Below, one piece after another: positions 25,522 through 33,248 of a stretch of DNA of 42,674 nucleotides. This DNA is from Bacillota bacterium. GTDB lineage: Bacteria; Bacillota; Clostridia; Peptostreptococcales; Anaerovoracaceae. The notes beneath the pieces were generated by a model that did no database searches, was not told the origin of the DNA, and was given only the letters and a program-made list of their open reading frames with translations. The position numbers and the translations under genes are program-made. Each line of letters begins with the position of its first letter. Within the stretch, counting starts at the first letter, position 1. Location of the stretch: NCBI GenBank assembly GCA_029218545.1, contig JAQXRN010000262.1, positions 1 to 42,674 on the forward strand, given 5' to 3'.

Positions 25522-25771
25522 TTTCAGTTTTTATGTCAACTCATGTTCGCACTATTTTCAAACAGTTTTCAACATGGCCGAGTCCCTTTGTTTTCAAGCC
25601 TTTGAGGTTTTATTCACATCATTTTCTCAAATCGTATACGATTTTATCGACATCCACCTGTGGATAAGTGTGTTTTTTGTAAACGGCTTGTTTTCAATGT
25701 TTTAAGCCATTATTTCACTCCTTTAAAGCAAAGTTATCCACATATTTTTTACACTTTTTCAAAAGTTTTTT
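25522..25771. other. Non-coding AT-rich gap with two DnaA boxes and a 16-bp palindrome
   Basis: This 250-bp stretch has no credible gene. It contains perfect DnaA boxes in opposite orientation (TGTGGATAA at 25660-25668 and TTATCCACA at 25733-25741), a perfect palindrome AAATCGTATACGATTT (25629-25644) and repeated TTTTCAA words. It is bracketed by a 12-bp direct repeat TGTTCGCACTAT (25544-25555 and 25777-25788). Gene orientation does not flip here, so it is not an obvious replication origin. Confidence 0.55.
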
Positions 25772-26560
25772 TCATCTGTTCGCACTATCAATTGTTTTCA
25801 TTTTTTCACCCTTTTCAAGGCATAAAATTTCATCAATTCCCTCCCATATTGCATAAGCCATTTTGCGTTGATATTCAGCCATTTTTAGTTTGTTCAATTC
25901 ATTTTGATTCGACAAAAATCCACACTCCACCAATATCATAGGGCAGGTGGGATTTTCAAAAATCAATATGTCGTTCTTTTCCATGGGCGCTCTCTCACGT
26001 CCGTCTGAGATGTTGATTTCAATGGATTTCTGTACTGCCTCTGCATAGCTTTCGGATACTTGTTCGCAGTTTTTCCCCTCTGTTCTTTTTTGTTCACCTT
26101 TTGGATAAAAAACCTGCGCTCCGTATACAGATGCATCAGCCTTATAATTATTCAGATGAATTGATACTGCTAAATCGGGTTGTATTTCGTCTATTATTCG
26201 CCTTCTCTGCTGGAGGTCCTGTCTTTTCATAGAGCGAATGTTCCCCTTTGAAGTATTAAGGGCAGTATCCTCTACGCGGGTCATTACAACCTTGACAGGA
26301 TAGTCTTCCATAACCTCCTTTAATTGCATTGCTATCTGAAGATTAATATCTTTTTCTGCTGTCCCGTCTGAGGCTGTGGCACCGCCATCGAAACCTCCAT
26401 GACCGGGGTCTATTACTATTACGGCACTATTACTATGTTCTTCAGCTGTATTTATATTTTTACCTGCCATTTGTCCCCTTTGAGCCAGAAAAAATCCTGC
26501 AGCGACAAGTAACACTATTGCCACTATTAACGTGGCTATTCCGCCTTTCTTTCCCGCCAT
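25772..26560 (-). CDS. N-acetylmuramoyl-L-alanine amidase (Amidase_3, CwlD-like)
   Basis: Zinc-dependent cell-wall amidase cleaving the bond between MurNAc and the stem peptide. A single N-terminal membrane helix (ATLIVAIVLLVAAGFFLA, residues about 9-27) is followed by the catalytic domain: IDPGHGGFDGGA (first His ligand), the Glu of EKDINLQIA, SIHLNNYKAD (second His) and ILVECGFLSNQNE. The start at 26560 is chosen because AGGAGG lies seven bases upstream. The length (262) and single anchor match CwlD, the spore-cortex amidase, but a vegetative role is equally possible because no other sporulation gene is certain here. The gene is divergent from the AlaX gene. Confidence 0.88.
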   Translation of the reverse strand: MAGKKGGIATLIVAIVLLVAAGFFLAQRGQMAGKNINTAEEHSNSAVIVIDPGHGGFDGGATASDGTAEKDINLQIAMQLKEVMEDYPVKVVMTRVEDTALNTSKGNIRSMKRQDLQQRRRIIDEIQPDLAVSIHLNNYKADASVYGAQVFYPKGEQKRTEGKNCEQVSESYAEAVQKSIEINISDGRERAPMEKNDILIFENPTCPMILVECGFLSNQNELNKLKMAEYQRKMAYAIWEGIDEILCLEKGEKMKTIDSANR

Positions 26561-26607
26561 TACAATACCTCCTTTCAATAACATATGTCTGAATTCTCCA
26601 CTATATT

Positions 26608-26636
26608 TTGCACTGCATCATTTTTTATGATATACT
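26608..26636 (+). promoter_or_regulatory. Promoter of the AlaX-type gene
   Basis: TTGCAC, a 17-base spacer and TATACT lie 30 bp before the chosen ATG, with AGGAGG between. This argues against the longer track start at 26585. Confidence 0.7.
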
Positions 26637-26665
26637 TTCTCTACTATGCAACAAGGAGGCGCGGC

Positions 26666-27889
26666 ATGCAGACTAAACGACTTTTTCAGGATGATGTTTA
26701 TTTGAAAGAATCTTCCGCAAGGATTGAATCCATATCAGAGTTTAACGGAAAAACTCTAGTTGTACTGGACAAGACCATCTTTTTCCCTACAGGTGGTGGA
26801 CAGTCCTGCGATTTAGGTAAAATAGATAGCTTTAATGTTTTAGATGTCTACGAACATGAAGACAGAATCTATCATCAGGTGGATTGTCATGAAACTGATT
26901 TAACCCTTGGCCAGACGGTTAATCTTGCTATAGACTGGGACAGAAGATTTGACAATATGCAGAGACATTGCGGTGAGCACATTCTCAGTGGCATTTTTCA
27001 TAGGGAATACGGTGGTGTCAACAGGGGTTTTCATATGGGAGACCAGTATATGACCATCGATATCAGCCTTGAAGATGACCCAGCATATGACAAAATCACA
27101 TGGGAAATGGCCAAACATGTCGAACTTGAAACAAACAGGGTAATCTGGCAGAATGCACCTGTCATTACTCGCCATTTTGACAACAGAAAGGATGCAGAAA
27201 ATCTTCCTCTAAGAAAAGCTCTTGCTATCGATGAGAATATCACAATTGTATGCGTTGGATCAGTGGAAAACCCTTCCGACTGCGTTGCCTGCTGCGGTAC
27301 CCATCCATCTACTGCCGGTCAGGTAGGTATGGTCAAGATTTACAAGGTGGAAAGCAATAAAGGTATGTTCAGAATCTATTTCGAGGCAGGTCAGCGTGCA
27401 CTGAAGAAATATCAGGAAGAGTTTGATATCCTTACTCAGCTTGCCAACAGTCTTTCCGCAGGAACTGAGGATGTTCTTGAAAAATACAAGTCTCAGCAAA
27501 CCAAGAATAATCATGTAAGAAACGACCTTTATCACCTTAAAAAGGATGTAATGAGAAAAGAAGTTGAAGAAATCAAGGAAATGCTAAAAGACAGCTCTCA
27601 AAACACCCCTGTCAGAGAGTATGAATTATTGTCATTAGACGATCTGTCTTCCATGGCTCGTGAATTGTCTGAGTTTATCCCAAAGATTTTATTCCTGGTT
27701 CACAAGCCTTCAAAGACGGTTTTCCTTTGTTCAGATGGCAAAGTTGACTGCGGAAAACTGGTAAAAGATAATGCTGATATCTACGGAGGCAAGGGCGGCG
27801 GGAACAAGAACTTAGCCCGCGCAATATTCTCAAAAGACGAGTATATTCCTGTCTTTATCGATCTTATAGAGAAGCACCTGAGAAACTGA
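26666..27889 (+). CDS. Alanyl-tRNA editing protein, long form (AlaX-L) with DHHA1 domain
   Basis: Free-standing editing factor that hydrolyses Ser- or Gly-mischarged tRNA-Ala. The start at 26666 follows AGGAGG and gives 407 residues. The N-terminal AlaRS-like beta domain (FFPTGGGQSCDLG) is followed by the editing site: RHCGEHILSGIF (HxxxH-like metal ligands, about residues 98-109) and CCGTHPSTAGQVGMVKI (Cys/His pair, about 210-226). A coiled-coil linker follows, and the C-terminal DHHA1-type domain ends GGKGGGNKNLARA. The domain order and length match AlaX-L. It is monocistronic with a strong terminator. Confidence 0.9.
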   Translation: MQTKRLFQDDVYLKESSARIESISEFNGKTLVVLDKTIFFPTGGGQSCDLGKIDSFNVLDVYEHEDRIYHQVDCHETDLTLGQTVNLAIDWDRRFDNMQRHCGEHILSGIFHREYGGVNRGFHMGDQYMTIDISLEDDPAYDKITWEMAKHVELETNRVIWQNAPVITRHFDNRKDAENLPLRKALAIDENITIVCVGSVENPSDCVACCGTHPSTAGQVGMVKIYKVESNKGMFRIYFEAGQRALKKYQEEFDILTQLANSLSAGTEDVLEKYKSQQTKNNHVRNDLYHLKKDVMRKEVEEIKEMLKDSSQNTPVREYELLSLDDLSSMARELSEFIPKILFLVHKPSKTVFLCSDGKVDCGKLVKDNADIYGGKGGGNKNLARAIFSKDEYIPVFIDLIEKHLRN

Positions 27890-27914
27890 TAATTTGATAT
27901 ATTACTATTTCATT

Positions 27915-27955
27915 AAAAAAACCTGCTTGTAAGCAATGCTTACTGCAGGTTTTTT
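27915..27955. terminator. Bidirectional terminator between AlaX and the 3D-domain gene
   Basis: AAAAAACCTGC and GCAGGTTTTTT form the outer stem, with a second hairpin GTAAGC-AAT-GCTTAC nested inside. It lies between two convergent genes. Confidence 0.9.
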
Positions 27956-27964
27956 ACGTCATTT

Positions 27965-29068
27965 TTAGTTTATCACATACACGTTAACAGTTCTCGCTCC
28001 CCATTTATTGCACTGTCTTATATCTTCCATATATACATCGACTACATTGCCCTTTATTGAAGATCCGGTATCATTTGCTATTGCATAACCATAACCTTCA
28101 ATGTAAAGAAGTGAGCCCAACGGAATCACATTAGGGTCTACCGCAACGGTGCCGTAAGTGCAAGGCTTGCCATAGGAACCCTTTGGGTTTCCGCTAAAAT
28201 GATATGAAACAGCTCTTACATTGGAAATCTTCTCCTTATACTGAAGTCCGGCAGGAGCAGAGAAGTTCATATACATTCCATATGAAGTGATGCTGTCTTT
28301 CTTTTCTACCAGTGTTTCACTGTTTATTAACTCTCTTTCAGACTCAACACCATCGATATATGTCACATTATAAGTCTGTCTTTCTTTGCCGATAGTGCCC
28401 TGCTGAACAACAGCTGTCTTTCCTATAGTCATTGAGTAATCAGGAACGTTTCTTGTAGCGTAATCAACGTCCACTTCTTCGACCACTTCTCCGAAGGTAA
28501 CGCGTTTTACGACTACTTTATCCCCTTTATAAAGAGTCTTATCCATTGCCGGCTCAACAATGTCGTTTTCGCCGACAGTAATATTCAGCTTGTTTAATAA
28601 TTCTTCTGTTGTAACAGGTAACGTATTGGCTGTCTGTGTAACTCCATCGCTGTTTACGGGAATCTGTACAGCTTTTTTGATATTAATTTCTAATCCATCT
28701 GTAATACCCTTGTACAGCTCAACGTCTATAATATCCTGTCCGTATACGTAATCGATTTCATGATTTTCAATAAAACTGTCAACTCTCATAGAAGTCGTTT
28801 CGTAAGTTGTACTTGTTACTTCTACGGAGTCATCAATATTTACTGTAACCGTTTTTGGTGTCGCAAATCCTACTACGACTAAGCCGACTGCTAAAGTACA
28901 TGCTGCAACAAGTGCAGTTCGTGCGATTCTTGGGTGACGTCTCTTAAAAATTCTGACCTGTCTTCTCTGCATGGAAGTTTTTTTCTTTGTTGTTCTTCTT
29001 CCTTTATTACACCAGTCAAAAAATTTATCCACAAGAATCTCAGTCTTTCCTTTAGGTTTATCTACCAT
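27965..29068 (-). CDS. Cell-wall protein with DUF348, G5 and 3D domains (YabE/RpfB-like)
   Basis: The ATG at 29068 after AGGAGG gives 367 residues. A basic cytoplasmic N-terminus is followed by a membrane helix (ALVAACTLAVGLVVVGFA, about 50-70). Two DUF348 repeats follow (VTVNIDDSVEVTSTTYETT and the LEINIKKAVQIPV region), then a G5 domain (VEEVDVDYATRNVPDYSM...QGTIGKERQTYNVTYIDG). The C-terminal 3D domain carries the three catalytic Asp (TVAVDPNVIPLGS, AIANDTGSSIKGN, VVDVYM), the barwin-like lytic transglycosylase fold. It should cleave or remodel peptidoglycan, as Sps/Rpf family members do in vegetative growth or resuscitation. Confidence 0.92.
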   Translation of the reverse strand: MVDKPKGKTEILVDKFFDWCNKGRRTTKKKTSMQRRQVRIFKRRHPRIARTALVAACTLAVGLVVVGFATPKTVTVNIDDSVEVTSTTYETTSMRVDSFIENHEIDYVYGQDIIDVELYKGITDGLEINIKKAVQIPVNSDGVTQTANTLPVTTEELLNKLNITVGENDIVEPAMDKTLYKGDKVVVKRVTFGEVVEEVDVDYATRNVPDYSMTIGKTAVVQQGTIGKERQTYNVTYIDGVESERELINSETLVEKKDSITSYGMYMNFSAPAGLQYKEKISNVRAVSYHFSGNPKGSYGKPCTYGTVAVDPNVIPLGSLLYIEGYGYAIANDTGSSIKGNVVDVYMEDIRQCNKWGARTVNVYVIN

Positions 29069-29096
29069 GTGCCCTCCTATTCTTTGTGACTTATGT

Positions 29097-29125
29097 ATTC
29101 TATCAAAAAATATGCAAAAAGTCAA
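29097..29125 (-). promoter_or_regulatory. Promoter of the 3D-domain wall protein
   Basis: TTGACT and TAGAAT on the minus strand are separated by 17 bases. The leader is only about 25 bases, leaving no room for a riboswitch. Confidence 0.75.
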
Positions 29126-29245
29126 AGAAAATGGCTATTTTTCAATGGTTTGGCGACTTTGACCAGCCCTTTTTTGATGGTTTTGTGAAGATTTTGTCAG
29201 ATTAATAAGGTGGTTGATTTTTACTGTAAAATGTTTCTTGACATT

Positions 29246-29283
29246 AAAAAAGAACCCTGCAGTAATATTATCTGCAGGATTCT
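29246..29283 (-). terminator. Terminator of the atoDA operon
   Basis: On the minus strand AGAATCCTGCAG and CTGCAGGGTTCT form a 12-bp stem (one U-G pair) followed by TTTTTT, just after the atoA stop. Confidence 0.85.
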
Positions 29284-29304
29284 GATTGCTTATACTGTTT
29301 AATT

Positions 29305-29961
29305 TTATTCTTCTTCCATTGCCTTCATGTTAGGGTCAAAGTGAAGTTCACAGCCTGTTGCAGCCTGGATATCTTCCTTAGTGAAGTCAGGATGTAATTC
29401 AGTAACCCAAATTCCATCTTCTCTAACTTCCATAACACCCATTTCAGTGATGATCTTGGATACGCACTTTTCAGCTGTTAAAGGAAGTCTGCATTCCTTT
29501 AAAATCTTATGTGCACCCTTCTGAGTGTGAAGCATTACTACGATTACTTCTGGGCAACCTGCACAAAGGTCCATAGCACCACCCATACCAGCAACCTTCT
29601 TGCCAGGTACGATCCAGTTAGCTAAGTCTCCGTTTTCAGCAACTTCCATAGCACCAAGAACTGTTGCTCTTACGTGTCCACCTCTTACAAGGCCGAAAGA
29701 TTCAGCTGTGTCGAAGAATTTTGCTCTTGGAAGAGCAGTTACATAAGTACCACCTGAGTTGATGATATCTACATCTAAATTGTCTGCAGTTGCAATCTGG
29801 TCGATACCTGCGAATCCGTTTTCGGAGTGGCAAGTAACCATGATGTCCTCTGGAATGTAGTCAGCAACCATTGTTGGCAGACCGATTCCTAAGTTGATGA
29901 AGTCACCATCTCTGAATTCTTTTGCGCATCTCTTTGCGATTCTTGCTTTTAAATCTGCCAT
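29305..29961 (-). CDS. atoA: Acetoacetate/butyryl CoA-transferase subunit beta
   Basis: The catalytic subunit of a class I CoA-transferase. The active-site Glu lies in CHSENGFAGI (about residue 47). Also present are FINLGIGLPTMVADYI at the N-terminus, NSGGTYVTALPRAKFFDTAESFGLVRGGH and GMGGAMDLCAG. In lysine fermentation it moves CoA from butyryl-CoA to acetoacetate, releasing butyrate. Its start overlaps the alpha subunit end by 13 bases, showing coupling. The size (218 residues) is normal. Confidence 0.93.
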   Translation of the reverse strand: MADLKARIAKRCAKEFRDGDFINLGIGLPTMVADYIPEDIMVTCHSENGFAGIDQIATADNLDVDIINSGGTYVTALPRAKFFDTAESFGLVRGGHVRATVLGAMEVAENGDLANWIVPGKKVAGMGGAMDLCAGCPEVIVVMLHTQKGAHKILKECRLPLTAEKCVSKIITEMGVMEVREDGIWVTELHPDFTKEDIQAATGCELHFDPNMKAMEEE

Positions 29962-30674
29962 CTTTCTTCTCCTTCCACAATTGCATCAACTAATACGCCA
30001 GCTACAGCGAAGTAATCTGGATCGATTTCGTTGATTTCAACGATCTTTTCAGGTGCAATAACTGTGTGCTTTGCAGCTCCAGCCATTACATAGTTGAAGT
30101 TCTTTGTAGTCTTCTTGCAGTAGTAGTTACCGAACTTGTCAGCAACGGATGCTCTGATGAAAGCATAATCTGCATGTAAAGGCATTTCGAATAAGTACTT
30201 CTTACCTTCGATTTCCATTACCTGTTTCTTTCTGCCTAATTCATCAAGTTCTGTTTCCATTGGAGTAGCAACACCTGTTGGAGTTAATACGCCACCAAGA
30301 CCATAAGCTGCTGCTCTGATCTTTTCTGCAAGAGTTCCCTGTGGAACTAAAGTATACCTAAGAGTACCTTCTGCAACCTGTTCGTTAATCATTGGGTTAA
30401 CGCCGATGTGAGAAGCGATTAAATGGTCAACCATGTGGTTTTCTAAAAGCTTACCGATACCTCTAGCTGTCTTTCCTCCGAATTCGCCTGCTGGCTGTCC
30501 TGGAGCAAGTCCACCGTCATTACCGATAACTGTAAGGTGCTTAACACCCTTTCTTACTAAAGCGTCCATGATAGCTTCTGGAGAACCTGTTCCTAAGAAA
30601 CCACCAACCATGATAGTCATTCCATCTTTAACGCCTGCTACTGCTTCATCAGCAGTCATAATTTTGTTAATCAT
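29949..30674 (-). CDS. atoD: Acetoacetate/butyryl CoA-transferase subunit alpha
   Basis: The partner of AtoA. The 241-residue protein has the class I alpha-subunit landmarks: MTADEAVAGVKDGMTIMVGGFLGTGSPEAIMDAL (oxyanion-hole GGF loop, about 25), TVIGNDGG, and YAFIRASVADKFGNYYCKKTTKNFN. It forms an operon only with atoA, because a terminator after kamE and a sigma-A-type promoter (30762-30790) separate it from the kam genes. Its location beside kamDE supports a butyrate-producing lysine pathway rather than another use. Confidence 0.93.
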   Translation of the reverse strand: MINKIMTADEAVAGVKDGMTIMVGGFLGTGSPEAIMDALVRKGVKHLTVIGNDGGLAPGQPAGEFGGKTARGIGKLLENHMVDHLIASHIGVNPMINEQVAEGTLRYTLVPQGTLAEKIRAAAYGLGGVLTPTGVATPMETELDELGRKKQVMEIEGKKYLFEMPLHADYAFIRASVADKFGNYYCKKTTKNFNYVMAGAAKHTVIAPEKIVEINEIDPDYFAVAGVLVDAIVEGEERWQI

Positions 30675-30761
30675 GTCTTACAATCCCTTTCTATAAGAAT
30701 ATTATTATTAAAAAGCATAGATTCAGGAAGAATTGAATATTTCTCAAAACCTCGTCACATT

Positions 30762-30790
30762 ATAATACACCAAAAAAAACCATGATGCAA
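30762..30790 (-). promoter_or_regulatory. Sigma-A-type promoter of atoDA
   Basis: TTGCAT, a 17-base spacer and TATTAT lie on the minus strand about 90 bp before atoD. No sigma-54 element is visible in this gap. Confidence 0.65.
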
Positions 30791-30807
30791 GAAAAAACGT
30801 CTATTTT

Positions 30808-30845
30808 CTAAAAGCAAAGGCGCTGAGCAAACTCCCAGCACCTTC
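30808..30845 (-). terminator. Terminator of the kdd-kam operon
   Basis: On the minus strand AAGGTGCT and AGCGCCTT (one U-G pair) form a stem followed by TTGCTTTT, about 35 bases after the kamE stop. Confidence 0.7.
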
Positions 30846-30880
30846 TTATTCAGCTTTTAATCAAACTTTTACCGCTTTGA

Positions 30881-31669
30881 TTATCTGTCAGCGATGTTTG
30901 CCTTCTTTTCCCAGCCACGTTTCTGAACTTCCTGCATAATGTAGGACATTACGTGGTCAGCATACTTGCCAGGGCCGAAGCCTGCATCGTATCCTAATTC
31001 CTGAGCTAATTCGTGGGAAATTCTTGGACCACCGCAAGTTAAGATAACCTTGTCACGAAGGCCTTCAGCTTCCATTAATTCAGCCATCTTAGTAAGGTTC
31101 ATGATGTGGATATCCTTCTGAGTTACAGTCTGAGATACTAAAATAGCATCTGCATTTACTTCCTTAGCTTTTGCAATCAGAGCTTCGCAAGGAACCTGTG
31201 AACCCATGTTATATGCTACAACGTTCTTATATCTTTCAAGACCGAAGTGTCCGTGGAAACCCTTCATCTGAATGATAGCATCGATACCTACTGTGTGAGC
31301 ATCGGATTCGATGGATGCACCAACAACTACGATGTCTCTGCCGATGTTTTCACCAATCCATTCTCCGCACTGTACTCTGTCGAATACTTCACCTTCAACC
31401 TTTGGTACTACGATCTGAGTATAGTCGATTGTAGGCTGAGCGTTTCCATATACGTTAAAGAATGTATATCCTGTTGTAAGTTCACAGTAGTAAGCTACGT
31501 TTGGTTCTTCTAAACCTAATTTCTTTGCGTACTGCTTAGCACATTCTTCTGCTTCTTCACCGTAAGGTACTGGAAGAGTGAATGCAAGCTGAACTTTACC
31601 GTCATTTAATGCGTCGCCGTATGGCTTAACTTTTGTTAAATCTACCTGTGTATTTGCGCATGTTGTCAT
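30881..31669 (-). CDS. kamE: Lysine 5,6-aminomutase beta subunit
   Basis: The small, cobalamin-binding subunit of the B12/PLP enzyme that moves the terminal amino group of beta-lysine, giving 3,5-diaminohexanoate. The 262-residue protein has the DxHxxG cobalamin motif (SDAHTVG, lower axial His) and, eleven residues later, the Lys of IQMKG that binds PLP in the family. This spacing (His then Lys +11) matches my recollection of the characterised enzyme. The C-terminal Rossmann-like part (DAILVSQTVTQKDIHIMNL, ILTCGGPRIS) holds the corrin tail. It directly follows kamD with a 14-base gap, so the subunits are co-produced. Confidence 0.96.
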   Translation of the reverse strand: MTTCANTQVDLTKVKPYGDALNDGKVQLAFTLPVPYGEEAEECAKQYAKKLGLEEPNVAYYCELTTGYTFFNVYGNAQPTIDYTQIVVPKVEGEVFDRVQCGEWIGENIGRDIVVVGASIESDAHTVGIDAIIQMKGFHGHFGLERYKNVVAYNMGSQVPCEALIAKAKEVNADAILVSQTVTQKDIHIMNLTKMAELMEAEGLRDKVILTCGGPRISHELAQELGYDAGFGPGKYADHVMSYIMQEVQKRGWEKKANIADR

Positions 31670-31683
31670 TGTATTACACCTCC

Positions 31684-33237
31684 CTATTCGTGATCCATAA
31701 ATAATGCGATAAATGGATTGAAGTAGTTTTCACCCTTAGTGCAAACGCCTTCAAGACCATGTCCACCGTCGAACGGACGCTTAACTCCACCGAAGATACC
31801 CTTTTCGATAGTTGTGAATAAACCTTCTTTTTCAACTTCAGCAAGAAGTTCATCAGCCTTAGCAAGAACTTCCTGAGCTCTCTTCTGGATGATACCGTCT
31901 TTCTTGAATTCGATTTCATCGCCGATGTGTCTGCAGTTGTTGAAGATGTACTGAGCGTTTTCGATAGCTAAGTATCTATCCTGCATTAATGGAGTGTGAA
32001 TAGCTTCTGTTAACATACCTGTTAATAGGATTGACTGGTTTGTCCATACAGTTACAAGGTTGAATAATGCATCCTGCAGGTGACCCTTGAAGATGTTACC
32101 TGTCATGAACTTTGTAGGAGGCATGTATTTTAATCTTGCCTTAGGGAAGATTTCTCTTGCCATCTGAGCCTGTGACAGTTCAAGAAGGAATCCGTCTTCT
32201 GTGTTAGGATCCATTTCGAATGCGTGACCAAGACCCATCTGTTCTTCAGGAATGTTTGCAAGTACTGCGAACTGTTCGTTGATGAACTGGGAAGCTGTTA
32301 CAGTGTGAGCAGCTTCGATAGCATCATCTGTTGTTAAGTAGTTATCTTCACCGGAGTTAAAGATAATTCCGCAGTAACCGATGATAACTCTGGACATGAA
32401 CTGGTCAACTAATGTTCTCTGCATGTTGATGTCTCTGAAAAGAATACCGTAGATAGCGTCATTTAACATAACGTCTAATCTTTCTAATGCACCCATAGCA
32501 GCGATTTCAGGCATGCACATACCGGATGAGTAGTTACATAATCTGATATATCTGCCAACTTCTTCACCAACTTCGTCAAGAGCTTTTCTCATGATTCTGA
32601 AGTTTTCCTGAGTAGCATATGTACCACCGAAACCTTCAGTTGTTGCACCATAAGGTACATAGTCAAGTAATGACTGAGCTGTTGTTCTGATTACAGCGAT
32701 GACATCAGCACCCTGTCTTGCAGCAGCCTGAGCCTGGATAACGTCTTCGTAAATGTTACCTGTAGCAACGATTACGTAGATATAAGGTTCTTTACCTTCG
32801 CCAATTGTGTCAAGATATTCCTGACGCTTAGCTTTCTGCATATCAATTCTTTCAAAAGTAGCCTTAATTGCAGGTTTTAAAGCTTCAGCAGCTTCTTCCT
32901 GTGAGCATGTAGGCAACTTAGTGATTTCTAATTTGCCGGCAGCAACTTCTTCAGCGATTTCCTGAGGAGTCTTGCCAGTCTGTACAATAGCATTACCCAT
33001 CCAGTATGCTGCACCTGTTGGAAGAGCACCAGCTTCTTTTAAATGGTCAACTACAACGTTTGGAAGTGGGTTGTCAACTTCGTCTACTCCATCTACGCCT
33101 AACAGTCTAAGAATTGTTCTTTCTGTTGAAACTGTTGTATGACGATCAATAAAGTCCTGCATATCGTGAGCAATGTTTGCTGCATGCTGACGAGCGCTGT
33201 CAACAACCTTTTGGTCAAGATTTAATTTGCTTTTCAT
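31684..33237 (-). CDS. kamD: Lysine 5,6-aminomutase alpha subunit
   Basis: The large TIM-barrel subunit (517 residues), providing the substrate and PLP-phosphate pocket. The N-terminus reads KLNLDQKVVDSARQHAANIA; recognisable blocks are GAAYWMGNAIVQTGKTPQEIAEEV, VIVATGNIYEDVIQAQAAARQGADVIAVIRTTAQS, YSSGMCMPEIAAMGALERLDVML and AFEMDPNTEDGFLLELSQAQ. All match the KamD family. It sits between kamC and kamE in the operon, with an 11-base gap to the kamC stop. Codon choice is strongly restricted (Arg as AGA, for example), as in its neighbours, suggesting high expression. Confidence 0.96.
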   Translation of the reverse strand: MKSKLNLDQKVVDSARQHAANIAHDMQDFIDRHTTVSTERTILRLLGVDGVDEVDNPLPNVVVDHLKEAGALPTGAAYWMGNAIVQTGKTPQEIAEEVAAGKLEITKLPTCSQEEAAEALKPAIKATFERIDMQKAKRQEYLDTIGEGKEPYIYVIVATGNIYEDVIQAQAAARQGADVIAVIRTTAQSLLDYVPYGATTEGFGGTYATQENFRIMRKALDEVGEEVGRYIRLCNYSSGMCMPEIAAMGALERLDVMLNDAIYGILFRDINMQRTLVDQFMSRVIIGYCGIIFNSGEDNYLTTDDAIEAAHTVTASQFINEQFAVLANIPEEQMGLGHAFEMDPNTEDGFLLELSQAQMAREIFPKARLKYMPPTKFMTGNIFKGHLQDALFNLVTVWTNQSILLTGMLTEAIHTPLMQDRYLAIENAQYIFNNCRHIGDEIEFKKDGIIQKRAQEVLAKADELLAEVEKEGLFTTIEKGIFGGVKRPFDGGHGLEGVCTKGENYFNPFIALFMDHE

Positions 33238-33248
33238 CCTTTTTCTCC

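Noticed and set aside
25522-25800. Chromosomal replication origin
   Set aside because: The DnaA boxes are suggestive, but there is no dnaA, dnaN or rpmH nearby, only two perfect boxes, and genes on both sides run mostly in the same direction instead of diverging.
29069-29245. c-di-AMP (ydaO) riboswitch before the 3D-domain wall protein
   Set aside because: This gene class often has one, but here a TTGACT-N17-TAGAAT promoter sits about 25 bases before the ribosome site, so the leader is too short.
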